Source of the DNA: Oceanospirillales bacterium
GTDB taxonomy: Bacteria; Pseudomonadota; Gammaproteobacteria; Xanthomonadales; SZUA-36
NCBI GenBank assembly: GCA_003233115.1
Contig: QIKV01000196.1
Coordinates: forward strand, 1-55,106
Length of the DNA stretch: 55,106 nucleotides
Reading direction: 5' to 3'
Position 1 is the first letter of the stretch. Each line of letters starts with the position of its first letter. This document shows, in pieces, positions 16,117 to 27,044 of the stretch. The notes under the pieces were generated by a model that searched no databases, was not told where the DNA came from, and was given only the letters and a program-made list of their open reading frames with translations. Both the position numbers and the translations under genes were made by a program.

Positions 16117-19100
16117 TTAACCCAACCATTGGCGCGCATTCTGGAACATACGCTGCCAGGGTGAAGCCTCAGGCCAATCACCCGGTGCCCAGGAGAAATT
16201 AACCGTCCGCAACGTTCGTTCCGGATGCGGCATCATGATAGTGATTCTTCCATCTGTGTTACACAGTCCGGTCACCCCCGCCGGTGAACCATTGGGGTTT
16301 TGCGGGTATGTCACCGCGCTGACGCCATCGACATCTACATATTGCAATACTACAGGCGCCAGAGACAGAGACCCCTGGCCAAATTCTGCGCGTCCTTCGC
16401 CATGCGCACTGGTCACGGGCAACAGACTACCGGCCATGTCTGTTAAAAACAACGAGGCGGACTCAATTACTTTCACCAGGCTCAGGCGGGCTTCAAACTG
16501 GCCTGAACGGTTGGCGACAAAATCCGGCCAGTTTTCAGTTCCAGGGATGATTTCCCGCAACGATGACAGCATTTGGCAGCCGTTACACACCCCGAGAGCG
16601 AAGCGGTCGCCGCGCTCGAAAAAACCTGCAAAACTGTCTCTGAGTTGCTGCTGAAAAAGTATCGAAGCAGCCCAGCCACGGCCGGCGCCAAGCACATCAC
16701 CATACGAAAAACCGCCGCACGCCACAAAGCCATGGAAGGTGGACAGGTCCACACGTTCTGCAAACAGATCAGACATATGTACGTCAACCGCCCGGAATCC
16801 GGCCGCATCAAACGCAGCAGCCATTTCCATCTGGCCGTTGACGCCTTGCTCGCGCAAGATGGCAACCGCTGGCCGGGCACCGCTCGCGATATACGGGGCT
16901 GCAGGGTTTTGCTCCGCATCAAAGCCCGGCGCCGGGCGTAGAAATGGCCGCTGCCATTCCAGTGCCCGGGCAAATTCCTCCTCAGCACAGTCCGGATGAT
17001 CACGTAATTTCTGAATTTCGTAAGATGTTTCACACCAGGCCTGGTGGAGTTCGCGCAAATCACTGTGCAGGCAATCGTGGCCCGGCACACTGATAATCAG
17101 TGTATGGCCGCGCACCGGTTTGCCGATACAACTCACCAGGCTTTCCAGGTGGTGCCTGGCAAAACACGCCATCACCCCGGCCAGTTGCGACTCCGCGACC
17201 TGTACAACAGCACCTGGTTCTTCCGCAAATAGATGTGCCCGCAATTGATCATCGTCGCAAGCCTTACCGCCCCCGTATGACAACGACAGGCCACAGCGTC
17301 CGGCAAAAGCCATTTCACACAGGGTCGTAATCAGACCGCCGTCGGAACGGTCATGGTAGGCAAGCAATTGGCCGCCTGCTGTCAACTCCTGGATTGCAGC
17401 AAAAAAACCTGCCAGGTCCCGGGCCTCATCAAGGTCCGGAACCCGCTCGCTAAACGCCCCGTGCACCTGCTCAAGAACGGATCCGCCCAGACGATTCAAA
17501 CCATGCCCCAGGTCAATCAGCAACAGGTGGCTGGGGTCATCGATATTTTTTAATTCAGGCGTCAGCGCCAGCCGGGCATCGGTGACCGGTGCAAATGCGG
17601 TAATCACCAATGACACGGGCGCCAGCATCTGCATCGACTGTTTTTTGCCAGCAGGGTCTGCAACGACCCAGTCAGTTTTGAGCGACAGGGAATCCTTGCC
17701 CACGGGAATAGCAATTCCCAATTCGGGACATAACTCCATACCCACCGCTTTAACCGCTGCATACAATGCAGCATCCTGTCCGTGCTCTCCCGCTGCCGCC
17801 ATCCAGTTGGCGGATAACCGAATATCTGACAGGTGTGCAATCGGTGCGCTGGCAATATTGGTAATGGCCTCGGCAACTGCCATCCTCGCTGCCGCCGGAC
17901 TGTTGACAACCGCCAGTGGCGTACGCTCTCCTACCGCCATGGCCTCGCCCGCGTAGCCGTGGAAACTGTGCAGGGTAACCGCTGAATCAGCCACCGGGAC
18001 CTGCCACGGCCCCACCATCTGGTCACGGGCCACCAAACCACCAACTGAACGGTCGCCAATGGTAATCAGGAATGACTTGCTGCCCACTGCCGGGAAACGC
18101 AACACCGTCAACAGATCATCCTCCAGGCCGGCATTGGCCAAACTGGATTTAGCCGACGGGCGAACCACTCCGGTTTGCGCATCGCAGTATATTTTAGGTG
18201 GCTTGCCCAGCAGCACCTCCAGCGGCATATCCACGCTCAACTCATCGAACAAAGCATCATGCAAACGTAACGAGCGGGCATTGCTGACTGCTCCAAGTAC
18301 GGCATAAGGACAGCGCTCACGCTGACACAACGATGCAAACTCTTCGAGGGAGTCCTGCGCAATGGCGAGCACATAACGCTCCTGTGATTCATTGCACCAG
18401 ATTTCCATCGGCGACATGGCGCCATCGGCGCTGGGTATGTCCCGCAACTCGAGTACACCACCCCGTGCGCTGTCATTGAGGAGTTCTGGCAAGGCATTGG
18501 ACAGACCGCCGGCACCGACATCATGAATAGACAAAATGGGATTGCGGTCGCCGCGTGCACAACAACGGTCAATCACTTCCTGGCAGCGCCGTTGCATCTC
18601 CGGATTGCCACGCTGAACCGAGGCAAAATCCAGCGCTTCATCGCCCTGCCCGCTGCCGACCGACGATGCTGCGCCGCCGCCAAGGCCGATCAGCATGGCC
18701 GGACCGCCCAGGACAATGACTGCTGCACCGGCGGGCAATTGCTGTTTGTCTATGTGGCAAGCGCGAATGTTGCCCATCCCGCCGGCCAGCATGATGGGCT
18801 TGTGATAGCCCCATAAACGGCCACCGACAGATTGCTCAAAGGTTCGGAAATAGCCATGCAATGCAGGTCGGCCAAATTCATTGTTGAAAGAAGCCGCCCC
18901 CACTGGCCCCTCGATCATGATATCCAGCGCACTGGCAATACGTCCGGGTTTGCCTGAATTCTCTTCCCAACTGCAAGGTCTTGCAGGCAGCAACAGATTG
19001 GAGACCGAAAACCCCGTCAGGCCCGCTTTTGGCCGCGCGCCACGGCCGGTGGCGGCCTCGTCCCGGATCTCACCACCCGACCCCGTTGCAGCACCGGGAA

Positions 19101-20049
19101 ACGGTGAGATCGCGGTGGGATGGTTGTGGGTCTCCACTTTGATCTGTATACCAACGTCCTCGTCGATAAAGGCGTATTCACCACTGCCGGGCAGCGGCAT
19201 AAATCGCTTGCTGCGACGGCCCTCAATGACTGCAGAATTATCATGGTAAGCAGACAACACGCCCTGCGGGCTGACCGCGTGGGTGTTTCTGATCATTGCA
19301 AATAGTGACTGCTCTTGCGGTTCGCCGTCCACGGTCCAACTGGCATTGAATATCTTGTGGCGGCAATGCTCGGAATTTGCCTGCGCAAACATCATCAGTT
19401 CGGCGTCCGTCGGGTTTCGGCCAAGCTGCCCGTAGGCGGCGATCAGGTAATCGATCTCCGCCACCGACAATGCCAGGCCCAGTGCCCGGTTGGCCTCTGA
19501 CAACGCGCTTTGGGCACCCGTGGAGATATCCGTGAAAGCCAATGGCCGGGGCGGCTGATGGTCAAACAGATCCCACGCCTGCGCTACGGCTGTTAGCACC
19601 GTTTGGGTCATGCGGTCGTGAATTAAAGCAGCAATCGCTTCGATATTCTGACCATCCACGGCTCCGCCCGGCAGCCGAAATAATGTGCCGCGCTCAATCC
19701 TGCCTATTTGGGGCAAACCACAACGCTGCGCAATATCTGTGGCTTTGCTCGACCATGGCGATTGGGTACCCAGACGTGGCACAACCAGCAAGATACTTGC
19801 GTCAGAAAGTGGGTCAACTCGCTTTGCCTGCAGCAGGGATTCGAGTTTTAGCAGGTCTTTGGAGGCAAGCGCCTGCTGGCTTTCAACAAAGTAAATGAAT
19901 GTTGCTGTTGGCTGAAAATCCTGCCCCGTACGCACGCACAAACTGTGGTTGAGTTTTTCTTCCTGGAATTTCGAAAATGCAGAACCGCCAAGCAGGCAGG
20001 TAAACTCGCTCAAAGCGTCACTCCATTGCGGTGATTGCCAATCTACCAT
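16117..20049 (-). CDS. purL: Phosphoribosylformylglycinamidine synthase (large single-chain form)
   Basis: A 1310-residue enzyme of de novo purine synthesis that converts FGAR, ATP and glutamine to FGAM. An N-terminal PurS-like region and two AIRS-type halves are followed by a class I glutamine amidotransferase domain. The halves show [53 protein letters not shown] and [18 protein letters not shown]. The amidotransferase shows GVCNGCQM with nucleophile Cys near 1155, and HPER with His/Glu near 1275/1277. The length matches the E. coli-type fused PurL, whose ammonia channel links the two active sites. The ATG is followed by the expected MVDWQSP start. It precedes the exosortase H-associated-like gene. 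Confidence 0.97.
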   Translation of the reverse strand: MVDWQSPQWSDALSEFTCLLGGSAFSKFQEEKLNHSLCVRTGQDFQPTATFIYFVESQQALASKDLLKLESLLQAKRVDPLSDASILLVVPRLGTQSPWSSKATDIAQRCGLPQIGRIERGTLFRLPGGAVDGQNIEAIAALIHDRMTQTVLTAVAQAWDLFDHQPPRPLAFTDISTGAQSALSEANRALGLALSVAEIDYLIAAYGQLGRNPTDAELMMFAQANSEHCRHKIFNASWTVDGEPQEQSLFAMIRNTHAVSPQGVLSAYHDNSAVIEGRRSKRFMPLPGSGEYAFIDEDVGIQIKVETHNHPTAISPFPGAATGSGGEIRDEAATGRGARPKAGLTGFSVSNLLLPARPCSWEENSGKPGRIASALDIMIEGPVGAASFNNEFGRPALHGYFRTFEQSVGGRLWGYHKPIMLAGGMGNIRACHIDKQQLPAGAAVIVLGGPAMLIGLGGGAASSVGSGQGDEALDFASVQRGNPEMQRRCQEVIDRCCARGDRNPILSIHDVGAGGLSNALPELLNDSARGGVLELRDIPSADGAMSPMEIWCNESQERYVLAIAQDSLEEFASLCQRERCPYAVLGAVSNARSLRLHDALFDELSVDMPLEVLLGKPPKIYCDAQTGVVRPSAKSSLANAGLEDDLLTVLRFPAVGSKSFLITIGDRSVGGLVARDQMVGPWQVPVADSAVTLHSFHGYAGEAMAVGERTPLAVVNSPAAARMAVAEAITNIASAPIAHLSDIRLSANWMAAAGEHGQDAALYAAVKAVGMELCPELGIAIPVGKDSLSLKTDWVVADPAGKKQSMQMLAPVSLVITAFAPVTDARLALTPELKNIDDPSHLLLIDLGHGLNRLGGSVLEQVHGAFSERVPDLDEARDLAGFFAAIQELTAGGQLLAYHDRSDGGLITTLCEMAFAGRCGLSLSYGGGKACDDDQLRAHLFAEEPGAVVQVAESQLAGVMACFARHHLESLVSCIGKPVRGHTLIISVPGHDCLHSDLRELHQAWCETSYEIQKLRDHPDCAEEEFARALEWQRPFLRPAPGFDAEQNPAAPYIASGARPAVAILREQGVNGQMEMAAAFDAAGFRAVDVHMSDLFAERVDLSTFHGFVACGGFSYGDVLGAGRGWAASILFQQQLRDSFAGFFERGDRFALGVCNGCQMLSSLREIIPGTENWPDFVANRSGQFEARLSLVKVIESASLFLTDMAGSLLPVTSAHGEGRAEFGQGSLSLAPVVLQYVDVDGVSAVTYPQNPNGSPAGVTGLCNTDGRITIMMPHPERTLRTVNFSWAPGDWPEASPWQRMFQNARQWLG

Positions 20050-20161
20050 TATAACGGCTGATCACAATCAGTTGAGTCACAATTCGATGAATTTCAGATC
20101 AAAAAAAAACCGTGCGCTGGTGACCGGGTCTCCCGAACCTCAGCCGCTAACAGTTTTTTAC

Positions 20162-20905
20162 CTATTGTTCAGGTATTTGCAAGTCCTCAAGACGTTTAAG
20201 CAACTGTTTCGGTGGCATATATCCCGGGATCAACGTCCCGTCGGAAGCGACCAGTGCCGGCGTACCCGTTACGCCGATTTCACGGCCCAGTTCATACTGA
20301 TCCGCTACCGGGTTGGGACAGGTACGCGGCTCCGGGTCAGTGCCCTCCTTGGCCAGCGTCAGGGCGGCCTTCTGATCATCGGCACACCAGACAGAAACAA
20401 ACTTGTCGTAGGAAGGCGAACCGATACCGGCACGTGGAAAGGCCAGGTAGTGAATGGCAATGCCTTCTGCGTTGTACTCTTCCATTTGGCTGTGGAGCTT
20501 ACGGCAGTAACCACAATCAAGGTCGGTAAACACCAGCACATCAAATTTCGTTTTTTCAGGCGCAAATGTGATCTGCTCATCTGGATCCAAACCAGCCAGC
20601 AAAGCCAGGCGGATGCCGGATTTGGCCTGGTCGGTGATATTGGTTCGACTGTCAATGTCCATGATCTGACCTTGTATCAGGTACCTGCCATCACTTGAAA
20701 CATAAACAATGTCGTTATTGATTTGCACTTGCAGCAGACCTTCGACGGGCGTCTCTGACACGGCAATGGTTTTCGCATTTGGAACCAGCGTGCGGATTTT
20801 GTTTTCAACGACGCTTTTTGCTTCGTCTTCAGCCACAGCAGTCAGCGTAATCGAAAGAAACACACCAGCAAGCAGGGCCGCAAAAGTACGCGGGATACGA
20901 TTCAT
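20162..20905 (-). CDS. dsbC: Periplasmic thiol:disulfide isomerase DsbC
   Basis: ATG 20905 with GGAGAATAGG upstream gives 247 residues and a signal peptide (AALLAGVFLSITLTAVA-ED). The N-terminal dimerisation domain (VPNAKTIAVSETPVEGLLQVQI) is followed by a thioredoxin domain with the DsbC-type CGYC (131-134) and cis-Pro loop GVTGTPALV. A second cysteine pair (VWC ... RTC) matches the structural disulfide of DsbC. It reshuffles wrong disulfides in periplasmic proteins. It follows xerD, as in E. coli. The longer frame's 24 N-terminal residues lack a signal and are not used. Confidence 0.93.
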   Translation of the reverse strand: MNRIPRTFAALLAGVFLSITLTAVAEDEAKSVVENKIRTLVPNAKTIAVSETPVEGLLQVQINNDIVYVSSDGRYLIQGQIMDIDSRTNITDQAKSGIRLALLAGLDPDEQITFAPEKTKFDVLVFTDLDCGYCRKLHSQMEEYNAEGIAIHYLAFPRAGIGSPSYDKFVSVWCADDQKAALTLAKEGTDPEPRTCPNPVADQYELGREIGVTGTPALVASDGTLIPGYMPPKQLLKRLEDLQIPEQ

Positions 20906-21048
20906 CCTATTCTCCGATCCATTATATTGTTGCTCTGTGCCCAGGCAAATTTGACAGGCACAAGGGGAAAAGTTCAATTACCTTTTGATGTCTGTTGGCT
21001 GTTGTCATTGCCAGCACCAAAAAAATATATGCATTCGTCAGCTTGCTT

Positions 21049-21936
21049 TCACCCGCGCGGGTGATGCGCCTCGTGCATGCGTTTCAGGCCCTCGCGCGCA
21101 ATGTAAGTATATATCTGGGTGGTGGCAAGGTCGCTATGCCCGAGCAATAATTGCACGACCCGCAAATCTGCACCGTGGTTGAGTAAATGGGTTGCGAACG
21201 AATGGCGCAGCATGTGCGGCGACAGTTTCTTAGAGATGCCGCAACGTACAGCATAGCGACGCACCAGATACCAGAATGCCTGGCGTGTCATACCTGATTT
21301 TCGTGTGGTAACAAATAGTCTGTCCGTCTGGGCCCCGCCAAGAAGCCCGGGTCTCCCGTCAGATAAATAGAAATTCAAACAATCGTGTGCCTCATCCCCT
21401 ATGGGTACAAGCCGTTCTTTCTGCCCCTTGCCCAACACGCGGATAACCCCCTGGTTCAGGTTCAAATTTGCCAATTCCAGATTGACCAGTTCGCTGACAC
21501 GCAATCCGGTAGCGTACATTAGTTCAAGCATAGCGCGGTCACGTAAACCAAGCAGCGTGTCTGTATCCGGCGCGGCCAGCAAGGTCTCAACCTGCTGTTC
21601 AGTCAAAGCTTTTGGCAGACCACGGCCGATCCTGGGGCTTTCAATCAAGGCTACCGGATCGTTGTCAATGGCACCCTCGCGCAGCAGCCAGCGATAATAC
21701 TGGCGATAGGTCGACAGGTAGCGTGTTACCGTGCGCGCACTCTTACCCTGTTGAACTTCGGCTGCCAGCGCGGCCAGCAGATCTTCACGGTGGGCAGCAG
21801 CCAGCGTTTTACCCCGCTTGTCAAGCCGCTTGCTTAACCGGAGCAGGTCATAGCGATAGCTTTTCAGACTGTTGTCACTGAGGCCGCGTTCGGCCCACGC
21901 GGCATCCAGAAAACGCTCAATCGTGCCATTGTCCAT
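21049..21936 (-). CDS. xerD: Site-specific tyrosine recombinase XerD
   Basis: A 295-residue protein, the standard length for XerD. It has an N-terminal SAM-like DNA-binding domain (DNSLKSYRYDLLRL) and all catalytic residues: Arg146 (ATGLRVSEL), Lys170 (GKGQKERLVP), His241 and Arg244 (HMLRHSFATHLL), His267 (LGHSDLATTQ) and Tyr276. With XerC it resolves chromosome dimers at dif. The xerD-dsbC order is the conserved gammaproteobacterial one, supporting a housekeeping recombinase rather than a phage integrase. Confidence 0.95.
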   Translation of the reverse strand: MDNGTIERFLDAAWAERGLSDNSLKSYRYDLLRLSKRLDKRGKTLAAAHREDLLAALAAEVQQGKSARTVTRYLSTYRQYYRWLLREGAIDNDPVALIESPRIGRGLPKALTEQQVETLLAAPDTDTLLGLRDRAMLELMYATGLRVSELVNLELANLNLNQGVIRVLGKGQKERLVPIGDEAHDCLNFYLSDGRPGLLGGAQTDRLFVTTRKSGMTRQAFWYLVRRYAVRCGISKKLSPHMLRHSFATHLLNHGADLRVVQLLLGHSDLATTQIYTYIAREGLKRMHEAHHPRG

Positions 21937-21959
21937 TAAAGAATCTCAGATCTATTAAT

Positions 21960-23234
21960 TCAATTTTGAGCGTCTTTGCGCACACGTTCCTCGTGCATGT
22001 ATTTCATCCACTGCTGGGCGGACTTGCGGGATTTCGGATATTTACCGGCGCGGCCCCACGCGGTACTGGCCTGGGAATAGTTCCCCAGGTTGAACTCACT
22101 CATACCCAGCAACACGTACGCTTCACCGGTCTTGCGATCATTTAAACTACCCTTCCCGAGCGCGGCATTGAGCGCCTGTGCAGCGCTTTTCCAGCGCTCC
22201 AGATCCACCAGGATATACCCGCGGCGCAAATCGATCTCACCATTATCAGAAGCCTTGCCCGCTTGTTCATAACCCGCAAGCGCTTTGTCCATCTCATCTG
22301 CCGCATACCAGTCATCAGCGACCAGGGTCCAGAACTTCCTGCTGCCTTTGACAATGCCGTCTTTTATCCCTTTTTGAAGTACTTCCGCTGCTTTAAACGG
22401 TACTTCGCGGCTGGCGTACAGATTTGACAAATATAAGATGTCAGTTTGTTTATCCAGCATATTGCGGCGGTATGCCAATGCAATGACGGCCAGTGCCTGG
22501 TCATCCTTTTTAAGCTTGTAATAAATTTGTGAAAGCTGGAGCCAGTAATCCTTCTTGTCAGGCCAAAGCTGGATCATGACCTCAAGCGTCTCCGCTGCTT
22601 TTGGGAACCGCTCTAACTCAAACAGGGAAGCCAGCTTTAACTGGTACCAGGCTTCTTTGGGTTGGTCCGACATGGAGATTGCTTTATCTATCGCAGGAAC
22701 GACGTTCTTCCAGTCCTGTTTTTGGGCATAAATGGATGCCTTCAAAACATAGGCGGCGGGCTTGATCTTTTCCGGGGGAACCTTGCACATCCACAGGTCC
22801 AGCTTGTCCAGTGCATCGTCGTAACGTTCTTTCATATAGTACAACTGTGCGATCTGGTACATCAGGGCGAAATGAATCTTGTCGGGCAATGCATCCAATG
22901 CAACAGCCCGTTCAAAATAATCCAGCGAGGCATCATAATTTGACCGTGCCCATTCAACCTGGGCCATCATTTGATACAGGGTCGCCTGCAGATATTTACC
23001 CCTGGCGCGCTTGATCATGATTTTCAATTTGTCAAAGGCGACGTCGTAGAGTTCGTTACCCACATCTTCGTAGATGTCATTCAGTTTTTTGTAAGTCGAT
23101 TCGTTCAGCGCCCCGCCGGTCTTGCCACGCTCTTTGCCGCACTCTGTTGCCTGCGCCAGCAACTGCCCCGGTACCGACAACGCAGTAATTACCAACAGCA
23201 CAACAAGAATTAATTTTCTAATTGAAGTGCGCAT
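21960..23234 (-). CDS. Periplasmic TPR protein of the TonB2-type operon
   Basis: A 424-residue protein with a signal peptide (LILVVLLVITALSVPGQLLA) and multiple tetratricopeptide repeats from about residue 65 to the end. Examples are YQMMAQVEWARSNYDASLDYFERAVAL and YWLQLSQIYYKLKKDDQALAVIALAY. It is the last gene of the DUF3450-ExbB-ExbB-ExbD-TonB set, 3 bases past tonB. TPR proteins hold this position in Vibrio and Shewanella TonB2 clusters and are thought to be scaffolds. xerD starts 23 bases downstream and may be read through. Confidence 0.88.
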   Translation of the reverse strand: MRTSIRKLILVVLLVITALSVPGQLLAQATECGKERGKTGGALNESTYKKLNDIYEDVGNELYDVAFDKLKIMIKRARGKYLQATLYQMMAQVEWARSNYDASLDYFERAVALDALPDKIHFALMYQIAQLYYMKERYDDALDKLDLWMCKVPPEKIKPAAYVLKASIYAQKQDWKNVVPAIDKAISMSDQPKEAWYQLKLASLFELERFPKAAETLEVMIQLWPDKKDYWLQLSQIYYKLKKDDQALAVIALAYRRNMLDKQTDILYLSNLYASREVPFKAAEVLQKGIKDGIVKGSRKFWTLVADDWYAADEMDKALAGYEQAGKASDNGEIDLRRGYILVDLERWKSAAQALNAALGKGSLNDRKTGEAYVLLGMSEFNLGNYSQASTAWGRAGKYPKSRKSAQQWMKYMHEERVRKDAQN

Positions 23235-23237
23235 CTG

Positions 23238-23891
23238 TTAGCTTCCAGCCTGATCCAGGTTGAACTCAATGACTTGGGTGGCTGGCCGATCCACTGCCTT
23301 ACCATCAATAACACGGGGTTTGAATTTCCACTTCAGGATAGCCCTGATCGCTTCACGGTTAAACACCCTGGGCGGCTTCGCGTCGACCACGCGGGGATTT
23401 TTTACCGTGCCGATGGCGGTGATGATAAATTCAACTTTTACCCAGCCCTCGAGACCCTGCATGGCGGCGTCACGCGGGTACATTGGCCGGATCACAACGA
23501 TCGGAATAATATCGCCCTCTTCTGTCTTATCCACCGATGCAAAGTTACCAATAAACATGCCTGCACCACCGGTCATTGGAATATCCAGGTTCGGCAAATC
23601 CAATTTGGGCATGTTCTTCGCAGTCTGATCCATTTTCGATATCTTGAGTCTCGGCGGCGGCGGTGGATTCTTGGGTGGTGGCGGCTTTTTGGGTATGCGC
23701 CGGTTTTTGGTCAGCACTTCATCGGGGATGTTAACCGGCCCGAAATGAATGCCGGCAATCGCTTCCATTTCCTCGTTATTCTGACCACCGGAAGAAATCA
23801 ATTTAAACATGAACAGGAATAAACCAAAGGTCACGCCAATGGCAAGCAACGCGGAAATAAGGCCTCTGAATCTATTCATGGTAACCGTCAC
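23238..23891 (-). CDS. tonB: TonB family energy transducer (TonB2-like)
   Basis: A 217-residue protein with one TM helix near the N-terminus (LISALLAIGVTFGLFLFMFKL) and a short Pro/Lys-rich spacer (KKPPPPKNPPPPPRLK). The C-terminal TonB domain has PIVVIRPMYPRDAAMQGLEGWVKVEF and FNREAIRAILKWKFKPRVIDGK. It passes proton-motive energy from ExbBD to TonB-dependent outer-membrane receptors. It is shorter than E. coli TonB, as usual for TonB2 proteins. The start (ATG 23891, or a second ATG four codons on) overlaps the exbD stop. Confidence 0.92.
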   Translation of the reverse strand: MTVTMNRFRGLISALLAIGVTFGLFLFMFKLISSGGQNNEEMEAIAGIHFGPVNIPDEVLTKNRRIPKKPPPPKNPPPPPRLKISKMDQTAKNMPKLDLPNLDIPMTGGAGMFIGNFASVDKTEEGDIIPIVVIRPMYPRDAAMQGLEGWVKVEFIITAIGTVKNPRVVDAKPPRVFNREAIRAILKWKFKPRVIDGKAVDRPATQVIEFNLDQAGS

Positions 23892-24292
23892 CCGTCGGGG
23901 TTTTCAGCCGAAATGGCGATGCCCTGAACGCCGGCCAGTTTTACCTGATCCATTACCTGGGTGACAGTACCAATTCTGGAATCCTTGTCAGCAACGATGA
24001 CAACGCTGCCCTTGGGGTTTTCAGCCTTGGCCTGTTCCACCAACGAACGTACTTCCCGCAATTCGATCAACCGCTTGTTCATCCAGATATCGTCATTCGA
24101 CTTGATGCCTACCAGGATGGTCCCATTGCGCAGCGCAACGGCCTGCGTGGCTTGTGGCTTGGTAATGTTGGCACCGGTTTCCTTGGTAAAGGATGTGGTT
24201 ACAATAAAAAAGATCAACATGATGAAAACAATATCAAGCAAGGGCGTGATATCGATATCAGCTTCTTCAGTATGTGCATGTCTTCTAGCCAT
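23888..24292 (-). CDS. exbD: ExbD/TolR family proton-channel subunit
   Basis: A 134-residue bitopic protein with one TM helix (about 17-36) carrying the conserved Asp (ITPLLDIVFIMLIFFIVTTSF). A periplasmic domain follows (IVGIKSNDDIWMNK, VVIVADKDSRIGTVTQVMDQVKLAGVQ). It works with ExbB to energise TonB. It follows the short exbB gene by 54 bases and overlaps tonB by 4. Confidence 0.94.
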   Translation of the reverse strand: MARRHAHTEEADIDITPLLDIVFIMLIFFIVTTSFTKETGANITKPQATQAVALRNGTILVGIKSNDDIWMNKRLIELREVRSLVEQAKAENPKGSVVIVADKDSRIGTVTQVMDQVKLAGVQGIAISAENPDG

Positions 24293-24346
24293 GCATGGCT
24301 TCCTCGTATCTTTTCATATTCCTGCACACACAGGCTCGTAATGCCA

Positions 24347-24871
24347 TCAGTGTGCCTGCAACAAATCGCCGAGTGCTTCGGTTTCGGTGGTCGCTTTATG
24401 GTCAAGCCAGGTGCCGAAATACACGCCCGACAGTGCTGCCACCATACCGGCCATGGTTGGAACGGTTGCCATGGAGACACCAGCAGCCATGGCCCGTGCA
24501 TTGCTGGTACCGGCATACGTCATGACATCAAACACACTGACCATACCGGTGACGGTGCCCATTAACCCCAAAAGTGGACAAATCGCAATCAGCGCTTTGA
24601 TCAGGCTGATATTTTTCTTCAGGGCCAGTGAAGCCCTTGAAATCATCTCCTGACGGATGCGCTTGGCATACCAGGATTGGGTATCTGCACGGGCTTCCCA
24701 GATACTTACGATGGCTCGTTTTTCACTTGGATGAACACGGTAAAAATACCACAGGCGCTCAATAATGAACGTCCACATCACGAACAGCACCAGCATAATC
24801 CAATAGAGGACATCGCCCCCCAACTCCATGAAGCTCCGGATAGACCCTATGGCATCATAAAACCAGATCAT
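24347..24871 (-). CDS. exbB: ExbB/TolQ/MotA family proton-channel subunit
   Basis: A 174-residue protein with three TM helices. The conserved channel region reads LIKALIAICPLLGLMGTVTGMVSVFDVMTYAGTSNARAMAAGVSMATVPTMAGMVAALSGV. It is the short ExbB of a TonB2-type system. The start overlaps the stop of the long ExbB-like gene by 4 bases. Confidence 0.94.
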   Translation of the reverse strand: MIWFYDAIGSIRSFMELGGDVLYWIMLVLFVMWTFIIERLWYFYRVHPSEKRAIVSIWEARADTQSWYAKRIRQEMISRASLALKKNISLIKALIAICPLLGLMGTVTGMVSVFDVMTYAGTSNARAMAAGVSMATVPTMAGMVAALSGVYFGTWLDHKATTETEALGDLLQAH

Positions 24872-26214
24872 CCATTGCGCTCCGCCAGTCTGGCGATAAT
24901 TCCGGCTGCCTGCTCTTCCAGTATCTGGATCATTGCTTTGCTCTTGTCCTGCAGGAATGCGTGAAAAACGGTCAGTGGTATGGCAACCACCAGACCCAGC
25001 ACTGTGGTTACCAGGGCGGTCGAAATACCTCCCGCCATCATGCGGGGGTCACCCGTGCCAAACAGCGTGATCTGCTGAAAGGTTGCGATCATACCCACCA
25101 CCGTACCCAGCAGACCAAGTAAAGGTGCGACCACGTAGAGGACCTTGATGAAACTCAGGCCGGTTTCAAGCGGTGCGGATTCACGCAGGATCGCCTCATC
25201 CAGTTTCAGTTCAAGCGTCCCAATATCGGTTTCGGTGTTGTCGGTGAAAATTGCCATAACACGACCCAGCGGGTTGCCTTTATCGGCGGTTTGTACTTTG
25301 AGCTGCCTGCCCATCCTGGCGCCGGTGGTGTAAAGTACCAGGGCTTTCCACAGGCATATCAGCAAACCCAGAATACCAACGCCGATAATCACGTAGCCGA
25401 CAATGCCCCCATCTTCCTCGACCCGTTCGATCGGAGTCTTACTCTGCACCACTGCACGAAGAATCTGGCCGCGGGTGAAATCAACCGCCATGGCGACGAC
25501 TTCGCCGGGCGCAGCCTCTTGCAGATCGGCTGCCATTGCCCTGAAACGGGAGGCAGGCTGACGGGCAAGTTCAATCAGGTTCTTAGTACTCTTGGCAGGA
25601 TCCCAATCAAGGAAGCTGCCATTGGAAACCGCGTTGAATACGCCAACGCGCACGACTTCCATATTTTCTTTCGCACCGTTGGCACGCTCAACCTGCGCAC
25701 GAAATTTAACCACTTTCCCGGATTCGGCAATTTCAGTCACCATGCGGGACCAGACCGTGCGCAATTCCTGCACGTTGGGCAATGCCTTACGCTGAGCCAG
25801 CTCAGATAAAAACGCACCGCGCCCCGGGAACTGGGCAGACACCATGGAGTCATTCAAAGCAGCCTGGATATCACCTGAAGCTTGCCGCACGATACCAAAC
25901 AATTCTCCGAGGTTACCCATGCGCTCTTGCAGAACGGTGGTCAACTCAGCAAGTTGGCGTTCAAGCTTGTCATAGGCTGATTTCAGATTATCACTGCGCT
26001 TTTCTTCGCGTTTCAGTTCTGCCCTGGCCTTGGCCAGCAAGTTGCGCTGATTATTGCGATCACTCAGGAACTGAGCCTCCCTCTGCTGGTTGATTTCGCC
26101 TTCACTGCTGGCGGCCTGACGTACGATTTTCGCCAGTTGCTCAAGCGTTTGTGCATTGGCCAGGCTGGCTACCATTAACATGGCAGCGCCGACAATGATG
26201 CTCAATTTTTTCAT
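24868..26214 (-). CDS. TtpC-type long ExbB-like protein
   Basis: A 448-residue protein with a signal peptide (MKKLSIIVGAAMLMVASLANA) and a periplasmic coiled coil (about 30-120, RNNQRNLLAKARAELKREEKRSDNLKSAYDKLERQLAELT). A further periplasmic region leads to a C-terminal MotA/TolQ/ExbB channel domain with LLGLLGTVVGMIATFQQITLFGTGDPRMMAGGISTALVTTVLGLVVAIPL. This matches TtpC, the extra component needed by Vibrio TonB2 systems. It lies between DUF3450 and the short exbB, overlapping both by 4 bases. Confidence 0.9.
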   Translation of the reverse strand: MKKLSIIVGAAMLMVASLANAQTLEQLAKIVRQAASSEGEINQQREAQFLSDRNNQRNLLAKARAELKREEKRSDNLKSAYDKLERQLAELTTVLQERMGNLGELFGIVRQASGDIQAALNDSMVSAQFPGRGAFLSELAQRKALPNVQELRTVWSRMVTEIAESGKVVKFRAQVERANGAKENMEVVRVGVFNAVSNGSFLDWDPAKSTKNLIELARQPASRFRAMAADLQEAAPGEVVAMAVDFTRGQILRAVVQSKTPIERVEEDGGIVGYVIIGVGILGLLICLWKALVLYTTGARMGRQLKVQTADKGNPLGRVMAIFTDNTETDIGTLELKLDEAILRESAPLETGLSFIKVLYVVAPLLGLLGTVVGMIATFQQITLFGTGDPRMMAGGISTALVTTVLGLVVAIPLTVFHAFLQDKSKAMIQILEEQAAGIIARLAERNG

Positions 26215-26987
26215 TTTGCTATCTCCGGACCGGGCACGGGAAGCATCACGAGATTGGGTGCTTTTTCATTTTTGGCAATGGCCAGTCCTTCCTTGACATC
26301 AGCCCGGTACTTGCCAGGCAGGTCTTCATACTGGCGCGTGGTCGGGTTGAACCAACCGGTGGTTAGCTGATCACTGGTTTGATAGATTAACAAAGTCCGG
26401 CCGATGCGGAGAAAATCAACGGTCTGGCCGGTTGAAGGCAGTGGTGCCGAATAAGCTTCAGTTGTACGTCCGTACTCCAACTCTCCCTGGTAGGCTTCCA
26501 TAACCCGCCGATATTTCTCTGAGGCAGTCACATCGGCTTGATCCATCATATCCTGCAAACGCTTAACCCTGGCGCGGCGCTCTTCCAACCGGAACGGCAT
26601 ATCGGCTTCTATCATCTTGCCCAGCGTGTCGATCATTTCCAGCATCAACGGCACAACACCCCGGTTGGTTGCTTCCAGGCCGGACAGTTGGTCATTAATA
26701 GAAATGACCTCAGCACGCTGATCCATAACGATTTTCTCAAGGTTGTCGTTATAGATCTTCAGGCTATCCGTTTCACGCACAACAGCACGGTACTCGGCCA
26801 ACAGATCAGCCGTCTGCTGTGCAAGGCGGGTTACACGTTTCTGGGAGCTTGCAGCGGCATGATTAATGCCGGTTTCAGTCTTAACTGTGCCAGTGAGTAG
26901 CTGTGCATTTGCGCCGGGCAGCAAAAGCAGTGCAACCACGGTGCTTAATACCAGGCCTGAGGTTCGTCGAATAAATTTGTTTGGCAT
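26211..26987 (-). CDS. DUF3450 periplasmic coiled-coil protein
   Basis: A 258-residue protein with a signal peptide (GLVLSTVVALLLLPGANA-Q) and a long coiled coil (about 45-160, LAQQTADLLAEYRAVVRETDSLKIYNDNLEKIV). The C-terminal domain (VDFLRIGRTLLIYQTSD, GWFNPTTRQYEDLPGKYRADVKEGLAIAKNEKAPNLVMLPV) is the DUF3450 signature. It is the first gene of the TonB2-type operon, and DUF3450 genes are regularly found there. The biochemical role is unknown. Confidence 0.9.
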   Translation of the reverse strand: MPNKFIRRTSGLVLSTVVALLLLPGANAQLLTGTVKTETGINHAAASSQKRVTRLAQQTADLLAEYRAVVRETDSLKIYNDNLEKIVMDQRAEVISINDQLSGLEATNRGVVPLMLEMIDTLGKMIEADMPFRLEERRARVKRLQDMMDQADVTASEKYRRVMEAYQGELEYGRTTEAYSAPLPSTGQTVDFLRIGRTLLIYQTSDQLTTGWFNPTTRQYEDLPGKYRADVKEGLAIAKNEKAPNLVMLPVPGPEIAK

Positions 26988-27044
26988 TGCCTGTTTCCAG
27001 TTTGGTTTGTGCGAAGAATATTCGAATTCAATAACAACAGTATC

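Noticed and set aside
21049-21936. Tyrosine recombinase as a sign of an integrated element
   Set aside because: Length, sequence and xerD-dsbC order identify the housekeeping XerD; no attachment repeats or phage genes are seen.
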